A DNA stretch of 48,265 nucleotides, from NCBI GenBank assembly GCA_902605605.1, contig CACLDI010000002.1:16001-64265 (forward strand). The letters are read 5' to 3'. Shown in pieces: positions 1 to 8,396 of the stretch; positions within the stretch are counted from its first letter, which is position 1, and each line of letters opens with the position of its first letter. The position numbers and the translations under genes are program-made. This DNA is from an uncultured Pelagibacteraceae bacterium. Its GTDB lineage: Bacteria; Pseudomonadota; Alphaproteobacteria; Pelagibacterales; Pelagibacteraceae. The notes beneath the pieces were generated by a model. That model searched no databases, was not told where the DNA came from, and saw nothing but the letters and a program-made list of their open reading frames with translations.

Positions 1-1076
1 AAATTAAATCTGGAGAAACTTTTGACAAAATTTTAGAAAGCTATTCAATTGAAAAAAGTGAAATTCTAAAAATAAAAAACTCTCTTAAAGACAAAGTTAA
101 TCTTAACAAATTAAATACAAAACAAATAATTCAATTTAATTTAGACCAAACAAATAATAAAATTAGTGAATTTGTGTATCAATCTTCAAATACTCAAAAA
201 ATATTTTTAAAAAGAAATATTGAGAATGATAAATTTAACGAGGAAATTTTATCAATAAAACTGAATAAAGAAATAGTTTATAAGGAAAATATAATTTTAC
301 AAAGTCTTTATAAAGCTGCAACTGAGCAAGATATTCCAGCTAATACAATAATTGAATTTGCAAGAATTTATGGATTTCAAGTAGATTTTCAAAGAGACAT
401 AAGAAAACAAGATAAATTTCAAATTATGTATGAAATATTTTTAAACGAAAAAGATGAGATAGTTGAAAGTGGAGAAATTCTTTTTGCCAATCTAAAACTT
501 AGTGGTCAAGATAATAGTCTGTATTATTTTGATAGAGATGGAAGTGAAGGTCATTATGATAAAAATGGAAAAAGTGTTAAAAAAGCATTAATGAAGACTC
601 CAATAAATGGTGCAAGGCTTTCATCTCCTTTTGGAATGAGAAAACATCCTATAGATGGTTTTAATAAAATGCATAGAGGAACTGATTTTGCTGCACCAAT
701 GGGAACTCCTATTATGGCATCGGGAGATGGTGTAGTAAAAAAAGCAGGATGGTGTGGTGGAGGAGGAAATTGTGTTAAAATAAGACATAATTCTACTTAC
801 CAAACTATTTATGCACATATGTCAAAATTTGCTCGCGGTATTAAAACAGGTGTGAGAGTTAAACAAGGTCAGACTATAGGTTATGTAGGATCAACTGGTA
901 AATCAACTGGTCCTCATTTACACTATGAAGTTATAGTTAATGGAAAAAAAGTTAATTCTCAAAAACTTAAATTGCCATCTGGAAAGATTTTAAAAGATGA
1001 AGAAAGAAAAATTTTTGAGACTAAAAAAATCAAATTAGATGTTTTAAAATCTGAAAAAATTATAGGGATAAACTAA
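1..1076 (+). CDS. M23 family metallopeptidase, 5' truncated by window edge
   Basis: The reading frame is open from base 3 with no stop before 1076, so the start lies outside the window; a GTG at 174 is only an internal codon. The first visible residues resemble the LysM/OapA-like N-terminal part common in alphaproteobacterial M23 peptidases. The C-terminal half carries the LytM signature: MHRGTDFAAP (Zn-binding His and Asp) near 670-700 and HLHYEV near 916-933, with the intervening glycine-rich GGGGN stretch. Members cleave peptide cross-links in murein or activate amidases in the periplasm. It is followed, convergently, by the DUF4167 gene only 4 bases away. Family call is firm; whether it is an active endopeptidase or a regulator cannot be told, though the three zinc ligands are present. 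Confidence 0.9.
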   Translation, partial: IKSGETFDKILESYSIEKSEILKIKNSLKDKVNLNKLNTKQIIQFNLDQTNNKISEFVYQSSNTQKIFLKRNIENDKFNEEILSIKLNKEIVYKENIILQSLYKAATEQDIPANTIIEFARIYGFQVDFQRDIRKQDKFQIMYEIFLNEKDEIVESGEILFANLKLSGQDNSLYYFDRDGSEGHYDKNGKSVKKALMKTPINGARLSSPFGMRKHPIDGFNKMHRGTDFAAPMGTPIMASGDGVVKKAGWCGGGGNCVKIRHNSTYQTIYAHMSKFARGIKTGVRVKQGQTIGYVGSTGKSTGPHLHYEVIVNGKKVNSQKLKLPSGKILKDEERKIFETKKIKLDVLKSEKIIGIN

Positions 1077-1080
1077 GAAT

Positions 1081-1524
1081 TTAAGCTTGAGTCTCTGGAA
1101 CTTTTTCTTCTTCTTTCTCTTTTTTTACTTCATTAGCTATATTGCTTTTTGAAATTTCCTCATTTTGTATCTTGGTTTCCTCTGAAAGATTAGCTTTATC
1201 CTCACTTTTATTCTCAGAAAATCGCTCTCTTCTAATACTTTCTCTTTCATTCATAACTCTCATAAAATGATCTGCGTGTTGAAGATAATTTTCAGATAAA
1301 ATTTTGTCACCATTTGAAGAGGCTTCTCTAGCTAAATCGTTATATTTTTCAATTAATTTTGGTGCATTATGATTATTTCTACCAGGAGCTTTTCTTTTAA
1401 AATTTTCATTGTTAGAGAAATTTGATCCAAATTTTGGTCTATCCCCGTTTGATTTGAAGCTTCTGTCGTTTCTTCTAAAATTATTTCTTCTATTGTTATT
1501 ATTATTATTTCTAAATGTTACCAT
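1081..1524 (-). CDS. DUF4167 domain protein
   Basis: 147 residues. The N-terminus is a low-complexity Asn/Arg-rich tail (residues 1-35, runs of N with interspersed R), followed by the DUF4167 core around APKLIEKYNDLAREA...DKILSENYLQHADHFMRVMNE (about residues 53-93), and then a Glu/Lys-rich acidic tail. This N/R-tail plus core plus charged tail is typical of the alphaproteobacterial family, often located beside prmC and prfA as here. The function is not established; the basic tail suggests RNA or ribosome contact, which is inference. It is 12 bases downstream of prmC on the same strand and probably cotranscribed with prmC-prfA. Confidence 0.85.
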   Translation of the reverse strand: MVTFRNNNNNNRRNNFRRNDRSFKSNGDRPKFGSNFSNNENFKRKAPGRNNHNAPKLIEKYNDLAREASSNGDKILSENYLQHADHFMRVMNERESIRRERFSENKSEDKANLSEETKIQNEEISKSNIANEVKKEKEEEKVPETQA

Positions 1525-1536
1525 GATTTTAATAAA

Positions 1537-2379
1537 CTATATTTTTGTACAGACTATACATCGATCGTTATTAGCAAGATCTTTGTTAATACTGTTAATA
1601 TAAAATCCCTCTTTTTTTAATAAACTAATTACTTTATTCTTTTGATCAAATCCGATCTCTAAAACAAACTTACCGTTCTTCTTAATCAGTTCAGATGATT
1701 TTTTAATTACTTTTCTGATTGCTGATAAACCATCTAATCCACCGTCTAAGGCTAGTTTTGGTTCAAACTTAGCAACATTTTTTTCCAAATATTTTAAATC
1801 GAAATTTTTAATATATGGAGGATTAGATATAATTAAATCATATTTGCCTAAATTGAATTTGTCAACATTTGATTTAAATAATTTAAGTTTAGAGGTTACT
1901 TTAAGCTTAATTGCGTTTAATTTACTTATTTTTAAACAACTTTTGCTTATATCGATTCCTGTTCCATAAAAACTTTTTCTCTCTTTTAAAATAGATAAAA
2001 GTATACATCCTGATCCAACACCGACCTCTAATATATTTAATTTTTTTTTATATGCTGTTAAATCTAAAACTTTCTCAATAACCAATTCTGTATCTGGTCG
2101 AGGTATCAAAATGTCATCTGATACAGTAAATTCTGAGTTCCAAAAGAATTTTTTATTTGTTAAATAAGCAATTGGCTTACCAATTGACCTTTTCTTTATC
2201 AATTTTTGAAAAGTATTTAAATCCTCTTTACCGAGGTCTCTTTTAGAATTAAGCAAAATATATTTTCTGTCTTTATCAATTGCCTTAGTCATTAGTATTT
2301 CGGAGTCTAAATATGGATTTTTTATTAAATTATCTTTTAAAACTTTTGCACCATGAATAATTGCCGAATTAATATTCAT
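1537..2379 (-). CDS. prmC: Peptide chain release factor N5-glutamine methyltransferase
   Basis: 280 residues, normal for PrmC/HemK. It methylates the glutamine of the GGQ motif in release factors using S-adenosylmethionine. The class I methyltransferase SAM motif is visible as ILEVGVGSG (about residues 97-105), and the family-defining NPPY active-site motif sits at about residue 185 (ISNPPYI). The N-terminal helical domain that recognises the release factor is present. Its start codon overlaps the last base of prfA (2379), so enzyme and substrate are translationally coupled, which supports the specific assignment over other N-methyltransferases. Confidence 0.95.
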   Translation of the reverse strand: MNINSAIIHGAKVLKDNLIKNPYLDSEILMTKAIDKDRKYILLNSKRDLGKEDLNTFQKLIKKRSIGKPIAYLTNKKFFWNSEFTVSDDILIPRPDTELVIEKVLDLTAYKKKLNILEVGVGSGCILLSILKERKSFYGTGIDISKSCLKISKLNAIKLKVTSKLKLFKSNVDKFNLGKYDLIISNPPYIKNFDLKYLEKNVAKFEPKLALDGGLDGLSAIRKVIKKSSELIKKNGKFVLEIGFDQKNKVISLLKKEGFYINSINKDLANNDRCIVCTKI

Positions 2380-3452
2380 TATTTTAAATTATTTAAGCTC
2401 TCTTTCTGAGCTTGTAAAGTTAACGACTCAATCATTTCATCAAAGGCTTCACCTTCTAAAAATTCTTCTAATCTATGTAGTGTTAAATTTATTCTGTGAT
2501 CTGTTACTCTTCCTTGAGGAAAATTATAAGTTCTAATACGTTCTGACCTATCCCCAGTCCCAATTTTAGTTTTACGATCTTTTGATCTTTCTTGATCGAT
2601 TCTAGATCTCTCTAATTCATACAAACGTGCTCTCAGTATTTTCATTCCTTTTGCTTTATTTTTATGTTGTGATTTTTCATCCTGTTGGGAAACAGATAAT
2701 CCAGTAGGAATATGAGTTATTCTTACAGCACTATCCGTTGTATTTACTGATTGCCCTCCAGGTCCTCCAGCTCTAAAAACGTCTATTCTTAAATCTGAAT
2801 CGTTTATTTTTAAATCAACTTCTTCTGCTTCGGGTAATACAGCAACTGTTGCAGCTGATGTATGAACTCTTCCTTGAGTTTCAGTATCAGGAACCCTTTG
2901 TACTCTATGAACCCCACTTTCATATTTAAGTGTTGAATAGATATTATTACCTTTGATTGAGGCTATAACTTCCTTTAAGCCACCAGCATCACTTCTTGAA
3001 ATTGAAATGAGTTCTAAGGACCATTTTTTTTTATGGCTCACTTTTTCATACATTTTAAAGAGATCAGACGCAAATAAACTTGCTTCTAATCCACCAGTTC
3101 CTGCTCTTATTTCAATAATAGCATTTTTTTTATCTGCTTCATCTTTTGGTAGTAAAAATAATTTTAATTTTTTTTCATTTATCTCGTATTGTGTTTGTAA
3201 ATCACTTAATTCAGCTTCAGCCATATTTTTTAATTCTCCGTCTGATGAACTATCGTTTAATATTTTTTCTAATTCTCTCTTATGGTTATTAAATGAAATA
3301 TAATTTTTTGCATTTTCAATAATTTCATTTAAATCTGAATAATCTTTTGATTTTTCAGCAAATAACTTTTTATCTATAGTCCCAGAAGATAAATCTTTTT
3401 CTAATGTCGAATGCCTTGATATAAGTTCTTCAATTGTTTTATTGGGTATCAT
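2379..3452 (-). CDS. prfA: Peptide chain release factor 1
   Basis: 357 residues, as expected for bacterial RF1. Recognises UAA/UAG stop codons in the ribosomal A site and triggers peptidyl-tRNA hydrolysis. The GGQ catalytic loop is at about residues 228-232 ([12 protein letters not shown]). The anticodon-like tripeptide is in the [19 protein letters not shown] region: the block just before HTSA reads PETQGR-like, as in RF1; RF2 would normally need a programmed frameshift, which is absent. Lies two bases downstream of ispG and overlaps prmC by one base, so the three form one transcription unit. Confidence 0.96.
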   Translation of the reverse strand: MIPNKTIEELISRHSTLEKDLSSGTIDKKLFAEKSKDYSDLNEIIENAKNYISFNNHKRELEKILNDSSSDGELKNMAEAELSDLQTQYEINEKKLKLFLLPKDEADKKNAIIEIRAGTGGLEASLFASDLFKMYEKVSHKKKWSLELISISRSDAGGLKEVIASIKGNNIYSTLKYESGVHRVQRVPDTETQGRVHTSAATVAVLPEAEEVDLKINDSDLRIDVFRAGGPGGQSVNTTDSAVRITHIPTGLSVSQQDEKSQHKNKAKGMKILRARLYELERSRIDQERSKDRKTKIGTGDRSERIRTYNFPQGRVTDHRINLTLHRLEEFLEGEAFDEMIESLTLQAQKESLNNLK

Positions 3453-3454
3453 TT

Positions 3455-4549
3455 TTAGTTTTCTAGCTCAGAAACTTTTTTCTCAACTTCTGTAACAACT
3501 TTTTCAATAATATCTTTGGTCAGAACCTTTTCACTCTGAACTCCAGATAAATAGAGCATATTATTACCTTTTCCGCCTCCAGTAATACCCACATCGGTCA
3601 TAGCTGCCTCTCCAGGTCCATTTACAACACATCCTATTATTGACAAGGTTATTGGTGTTTTTATGTGAGAAAGTTTATCTTCTAAAATTTTTACAGTATC
3701 AATTACTTGGAAGGCTTGTCTTGCGCAAGATGGGCATGATATAATTTTAACACCTCTATTTCTTAGATTTAATGATTTTAGAATTTCATTTCCTATTGTA
3801 ACTTCTTTTGTAGGATTATCTGATAAAGAAATCCTTATTGTGTCTCCAATTCCATCCATTAAGAGACTCCCAATTCCTATGGAAGACTTTATACTTCCAG
3901 ATACAAAACTCCCAGCCTCTGTAATTCCTAAATGAAGAGGATAATCGCATACTTTAGATAATTGTCTGTAAGCACCAATTGATAAGAAAACATCAGAAGA
4001 CTTAACGCTTATTTTGAAATTAAAAAAATCTTTATCTTCTAATATTTTTATATTTCTTAAAGCACTTTCCACCAGAGCTTCTGGACAAGGTTCTTTAAAA
4101 TTATCTAATATATCTTTTTCTAATGATCCAGCATTTACTCCAATTCTAACGGAACAACCATTGTTCTTTGCAGCACTAACAACATCGTGAATTTTTGACT
4201 CCTCACCAATATTACCAGGATTTATCCTTAAACATTTAGCTCCGTTTTCAGCTGCTTCGATCGCTCTTTTATAATGAAAATGAATATCCGCTACTACTGG
4301 GATAGATACATGTTTAACTATTTCTTTAAGAGCTTGGGTCGATTCTGTATCTGGACATGAAACTCTAACTAAATCAGCTCCTTCCTCAGCAATATCATTA
4401 ATTTGATTTATTGTTGCTTTAACATCAGTTGTTAAAGTGTTGGTCATGGATTGAACAGAAATTGGATTATCGCCACCAATTTTGACATCACCAACATTTA
4501 TTACTTTTGTTTTTCTTCTTCTGATATCTCTAAATGGTCTAACACTCAT
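3455..4549 (-). CDS. ispG: 4-hydroxy-3-methylbut-2-en-1-yl diphosphate synthase (IspG)
   Basis: 364 residues. Converts MEcPP to HMBPP in the non-mevalonate isoprenoid pathway, using a [4Fe-4S] cluster and flavodoxin or ferredoxin as electron donor. The N-terminal TIM-barrel motif [12 protein letters not shown] is at about residues 32-43. The cluster ligands are visible as ISCPSCAR (about 270-275) and [10 protein letters not shown] (about 306-315, third Cys and the Glu). It is the compact two-domain bacterial form with no plant-type insert. Sits between lysC and prfA with gaps of 4 and 2 bases, so almost certainly in one operon with them. Confidence 0.96.
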   Translation of the reverse strand: MSVRPFRDIRRRKTKVINVGDVKIGGDNPISVQSMTNTLTTDVKATINQINDIAEEGADLVRVSCPDTESTQALKEIVKHVSIPVVADIHFHYKRAIEAAENGAKCLRINPGNIGEESKIHDVVSAAKNNGCSVRIGVNAGSLEKDILDNFKEPCPEALVESALRNIKILEDKDFFNFKISVKSSDVFLSIGAYRQLSKVCDYPLHLGITEAGSFVSGSIKSSIGIGSLLMDGIGDTIRISLSDNPTKEVTIGNEILKSLNLRNRGVKIISCPSCARQAFQVIDTVKILEDKLSHIKTPITLSIIGCVVNGPGEAAMTDVGITGGGKGNNMLYLSGVQSEKVLTKDIIEKVVTEVEKKVSELEN

Positions 4550-4553
4550 TTAA

Positions 4554-5765
4554 TTAATCTAACTTAAATTCTTTATGTAAAGATGCAATTGCTTTTTTAA
4601 CATGATTCGCTGATACTAAAACTGAAATTTTTATTTCAGATGTTGAAATAACTAAAATATTTATTTTTTTTGAAGCTAAAGCTTGGAACATTCTATACGT
4701 TATTCCTGGCGTTGTAATCATTCCAACACCAATTATTGAGACTTTGGATACATTTCTGTCAAAAGATAATTTTTTATATGAAATACTTTTATTTTCTTTT
4801 ATCAGCTTTTCAGTTTTTTTAAGGTCCTCAGATTTGATTGTAAAAGTTAAATCAGTATTTTTTCCATTTTGTGAGATATTTTGAACAACCATATCAACGT
4901 TAATCAAATTTTTAGATAATGGTTTAAAAATTGATGCAGCAACACCAGGTCTGTCTTTAACACCAACTATTGTAATTTTTGCATCATTTTTTGTTGATGA
5001 GATTCCAGTTATTATTTGATCACTAAATGATTTTTTTGAATTTGTAATTAAAGTTCCTGACTTGGATGCAAAGGAGGATTTAACTTTGATATCTATTTTA
5101 TTCAGCTTTGCGTCCTGAATAGAAGTTGGTTGCATAACTTTTGAACCCAATGATGCCATTTCGAGCATCTCATCATAAAAAATTTTTTTAATTTTTTTTG
5201 CTTTTTTATGTTGTCGTGGATCAGTAGTATAAACTCCTTCTACGTCAGTGAATATTATACATTCGTCAGCTTTAATATATTTAGCTAACATTATTGCTGT
5301 TGCATCAGATCCACTTCTACCAATAGTAGTTATTCTATAATTTTTATTAATACCTTGAAAACCAGTTACAACCGGAACGCCACCATTTTTAATATATTTA
5401 TATAATTCCTTGATATTTATTTTATTTATTCGAGCACCTGAGTGATTTCCCTCTGTAACAATTGGTAGCTGCCAGGATAACCAAGATCTAGATTTTAATC
5501 CAATATGAATCAATCTGCCTGCTATAAGCGCACAAGAGACTTGCTCACCAGTAGATAATAGTGCGTCATATTCTGCCAGATCAAAATTACTACTTACTGA
5601 CTTCGATTTATTAATTAAGTGATTAGTAGCGCCACTCATGGCAGAGGAAATTACAACCACATTATATTTTCTTTTTTTATATGTAGCTATAATTTTGCAT
5701 ACTTTTTTTATTCTATCAATACTACCTACAGAAGTTCCGCCAAATTTTAATACTACAGTTTTCAT
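4554..5765 (-). CDS. lysC: Aspartate kinase
   Basis: 403 residues, first step of the lysine/threonine/methionine branch (aspartate plus ATP to aspartyl phosphate). N-terminal amino acid kinase motif KFGGTSVGS at residues 7-15; TTIGRSGSDATA near 152 and FTDVEGVYTTDPR near 174-186 are the kinase active-site blocks. Two ACT regulatory domains follow (about 265-400), as in the alpha/beta-type feedback-controlled enzymes, so allosteric inhibition by lysine and/or threonine is expected from the family. First gene of the minus-strand run lysC-ispG-prfA-prmC. No clear Shine-Dalgarno precedes the ATG; instead a 10-base palindrome abuts it. Confidence 0.95.
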   Translation of the reverse strand: MKTVVLKFGGTSVGSIDRIKKVCKIIATYKKRKYNVVVISSAMSGATNHLINKSKSVSSNFDLAEYDALLSTGEQVSCALIAGRLIHIGLKSRSWLSWQLPIVTEGNHSGARINKINIKELYKYIKNGGVPVVTGFQGINKNYRITTIGRSGSDATAIMLAKYIKADECIIFTDVEGVYTTDPRQHKKAKKIKKIFYDEMLEMASLGSKVMQPTSIQDAKLNKIDIKVKSSFASKSGTLITNSKKSFSDQIITGISSTKNDAKITIVGVKDRPGVAASIFKPLSKNLINVDMVVQNISQNGKNTDLTFTIKSEDLKKTEKLIKENKSISYKKLSFDRNVSKVSIIGVGMITTPGITYRMFQALASKKINILVISTSEIKISVLVSANHVKKAIASLHKEFKLD

Positions 5766-5766
5766 G

Positions 5767-5776
5767 ATCAGCTGAT
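5767..5776. promoter_or_regulatory. Perfect 10-base palindrome abutting the lysC start
   Basis: ATCAGCTGAT is its own reverse complement and begins one base upstream of the lysC ATG, inside the 76-base lysC/ubiG divergent region. The remaining spacer is almost pure A/T. It could be an operator or simply chance; one 10-base palindrome is weak evidence on its own. Confidence 0.2.
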
Positions 5777-5841
5777 TAATTATTATTTAATTAATATTTG
5801 ATAAAATACATCTTAATTGCTATGTCAACTAATTATCTTAC

Positions 5842-6564
5842 ATGAGTAGCGTAAATAAAAAAGAAATTGAAAAATTTTCAAATATGGCGGATGAATGGTG
5901 GGATCCCCATGGAAAATTTAAACCATTACATAAATTTAATCCGATACGTATTAAATATATTAAAGAAAATATAATAAGACAATTTAAAATAAAAAATACA
6001 AATAAGCCTCTATCTGGAATTAATATTTTAGATATTGGTTGTGGTGGGGGTCTGCTTTCTGAGCCAATGTGTAGATTGGGTGCTAATGTAACTGGAATTG
6101 ATGCATCAACAAAGAATATAAAGATTTCAAAACTCCATGCAAAAAAAGATAGGCTTAAAATTAATTATATTTGCTCATCTCCTGAAAAATTAAAAATTAG
6201 TAAAAAATTTGATGTAATACTCAATATGGAAATAGTTGAGCATGTAGAGGATATTTCTTTCTTTTTAAAATCATGCTCTAAGCTTTTAAATAAAAATGGA
6301 TTAATGTTTGTTGCAACAATTAATAAAACTTTAAAGTCTTATGTATTTGCTATAGTTGGAGCAGAATACGTTTTAAGGTGGTTACCCATAGGAACTCATG
6401 ACTGGGAAAAATTTGTTAAACCAGAAGAGCTTAAAGAAATTTTATCCAAAAATAATTTGTCCTTAAAAAAATTAGATGGAATGCATTTTAATATATTTAA
6501 AGATGAGTGGAGTATTACAAATGACCTCTCAGTTAATTATATTGCAAAATTTTTAAAAAATTAA
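5842..6564 (+). CDS. ubiG: Ubiquinone biosynthesis O-methyltransferase
   Basis: 240 residues. Performs the two O-methylations of ubiquinone synthesis with SAM. N-terminal family motif FSNMADEWWDPHGKFKPLH (residues 12-30) is characteristic of UbiG. SAM motif I is ILDIGCGGGLLSEP at about 63-76, followed by GIDAS and VEHVED. Divergent from lysC across 76 bases; its stop overlaps the convergent DUF1178 gene by four bases. Membrane association through an amphipathic helix is known for the family. Confidence 0.94.
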   Translation: MSSVNKKEIEKFSNMADEWWDPHGKFKPLHKFNPIRIKYIKENIIRQFKIKNTNKPLSGINILDIGCGGGLLSEPMCRLGANVTGIDASTKNIKISKLHAKKDRLKINYICSSPEKLKISKKFDVILNMEIVEHVEDISFFLKSCSKLLNKNGLMFVATINKTLKSYVFAIVGAEYVLRWLPIGTHDWEKFVKPEELKEILSKNNLSLKKLDGMHFNIFKDEWSITNDLSVNYIAKFLKN

Positions 6565-6989
6565 TTATTTTTATCTTCTATCCAGGGTATCATCTCTGCA
6601 TCTATTCCTTCATCTTTAAGATCTTTAAGATCTTGTTTGGAGGCGCTTCCATAAATACCTTTTGATTTTTTTTTACTATTATAATGGATTGATCTTGCTT
6701 CATAAGCAAAATTATCCCCTACGTATTGAAAATTATCTTTAATAAACTTTTGATAGTTTTTAATAGTTTTTTTAATTTTTTGATGTTTTAAAGTATCTAA
6801 TTTTATTTCTGATTTAGATTTACGGTTTATCAATTGTGGAGCCATCAAAGTTTTTTCAACTTTAAATGAGTTACAGCTATGACAAGTCAAAAATTTTCTT
6901 TTTTTTAACTTTTCATATTCGTTAGATGATGCAAACCAACTATCAAATTTTATATTACAGTCTTTGCATATAAGCTTATATTTGATCAT
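6561..6989 (-). CDS. DUF1178 family protein
   Basis: 142 residues. The N-terminus MIKYKLICKDCNIKFDSWFASS and the pair CHSCNS around residues 36-41 form a four-cysteine zinc-ribbon, the hallmark of DUF1178. The C-terminal half is basic then ends in an acidic segment (DLKDEGIDAEMIPWIEDK). Widespread in Alpha- and Betaproteobacteria, function unknown; zinc and perhaps nucleic-acid binding are inferred from the ribbon. It lies between convergent ubiG and upstream argJ with a 40-base gap from argJ. Confidence 0.85.
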   Translation of the reverse strand: MIKYKLICKDCNIKFDSWFASSNEYEKLKKRKFLTCHSCNSFKVEKTLMAPQLINRKSKSEIKLDTLKHQKIKKTIKNYQKFIKDNFQYVGDNFAYEARSIHYNSKKKSKGIYGSASKQDLKDLKDEGIDAEMIPWIEDKNN

Positions 6990-7029
6990 GATATATAAGT
7001 AATAATTAGAGAAAAATTTTCAATATTGG

Positions 7030-8331
7030 TTAGCTTCTGTAGTCTGCATTAATTTCTACATATTTCTTTGTTAAATCCATAGTGTATGCAGTAAAATCTT
7101 TTTTTCCTGTGTAAACTTCAACACTAATTTCTATATTTTCTTTTTTCATATATTTAGATGCTTCCTCTTCACTATAATTTTGATAGAGCCTACCTTCTTG
7201 TACTATCTTTAAATTTCCAAATTTTATACATAGTTTTTTTAAATTAATTTTTGGTCCAGCCTTACCAATTGCCATCACAATTCTTCCCCAGTTTGGATCT
7301 TCACCTGCAATTGCTGTTTTTACTAAAGGTGAATTTCCTATTGAAAAAGCTATTTTTTTTGCATCTATTTCATTTTTACATTTAGAAACATTTATAGAGA
7401 TAAATTTTGATGCTCCCTCACCATCTGACACAACTCTTTTAGCTAAATTTAATAAAACATTGTTTAAAGCTATATCGAAATTTTTAATTTTATTTTCTTT
7501 TATATTTTTTACTTGTGAATTGTTTATTTTATTAGTTGCAAAAATAGATACCATATCGTTAGTACTAGTATCTCCATCACAGGAAATAGCATTAAAAGTA
7601 TTTAAAATATTTTTTTTCAATAGTTTACTTAAAATATTATTAGATAAACTTGCATCTGTAAAAATATAAGCCAAGGTTGTTGCCATATTGGGATTTATCA
7701 TGCCAGAACCTTTGGCAATCCCATAAATTTTTACTTTTTCTCCTCCTATATTGCACTCCTCCATAGCAATTTTTGGCTTAGTGTCAGTAGTCATTATTCC
7801 AAGAGCAGCTTTCATCCAAATAAATTTATTTTGTGTGTAACGAATTTTATTAATTAAATTAGGTATTTGATTAGATATTTTTTCAAATGGAAACTCTTCT
7901 CCTATTGTTCCTGTACAACCAAATAGAATTTCTTTTGAATTTATTTTTTTAGGTATTTCCTCGTCTTGTTTTTGTTTCTCTGTTAAATTCTTTGATACTA
8001 GATCTGCTAATTTTTTTAAACTTTCATATCCTTGTTTTCCTGTAAATGCGTTTGCATTTCTAGTATTTACAATTAAAGAAAATACTTTTTTAGTTTTTTG
8101 ATTTAAGTTCCATTTTATATTTTCAGAAACAATTTTAGACTGTGTGTAAAGAGAGGCGTGATTTGCACCATCTCTGAAGTAAAACATTGATAAATCATCT
8201 CTGTCGTTTTTATATAAATTTGCACTTAGCACTGAAATTGATAGACCGTCTATATGATCTAGGTCTTGAAAATCAATCATTTTGGTATTTTTTGATTGTG
8301 AAGATAGAAAATTGGTTAAATTAATTCCCAT
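7030..8331 (-). CDS. argJ: Bifunctional ornithine acetyltransferase / N-acetylglutamate synthase
   Basis: 433 residues. Recycles the acetyl group from N-acetylornithine to glutamate in arginine synthesis; the precursor is autocleaved at an Ala/Gly-Thr bond. The cleavage site lies in GSGMINPNMATTLAYIFTDA (about residues 208-227), with Thr of the MATTLA block as the new N-terminal nucleophile. GCTGTIGEEFP (about 138-148) and DGEGASKFI (about 304-312) are further family blocks. The C-terminus ...YTMDLTKKYVEINADYRS matches the conserved ArgJ end. Divergent from secA (65-base gap). Its presence means free ornithine is made, relevant to argF below. Confidence 0.95.
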   Translation of the reverse strand: MGINLTNFLSSQSKNTKMIDFQDLDHIDGLSISVLSANLYKNDRDDLSMFYFRDGANHASLYTQSKIVSENIKWNLNQKTKKVFSLIVNTRNANAFTGKQGYESLKKLADLVSKNLTEKQKQDEEIPKKINSKEILFGCTGTIGEEFPFEKISNQIPNLINKIRYTQNKFIWMKAALGIMTTDTKPKIAMEECNIGGEKVKIYGIAKGSGMINPNMATTLAYIFTDASLSNNILSKLLKKNILNTFNAISCDGDTSTNDMVSIFATNKINNSQVKNIKENKIKNFDIALNNVLLNLAKRVVSDGEGASKFISINVSKCKNEIDAKKIAFSIGNSPLVKTAIAGEDPNWGRIVMAIGKAGPKINLKKLCIKFGNLKIVQEGRLYQNYSEEEASKYMKKENIEISVEVYTGKKDFTAYTMDLTKKYVEINADYRS

Positions 8332-8396
8332 ATTGTTTAAATTATTTATTTAATACATATATTAAACATAATATTTAAAGAATAAATCAAATAGTC

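Noticed and set aside
5822-5845. Leader peptide ATG-TCA-ACT-AAT... before ubiG
   Set aside because: Seven codons only, no regulatory codon run and no terminator or attenuator hairpin.
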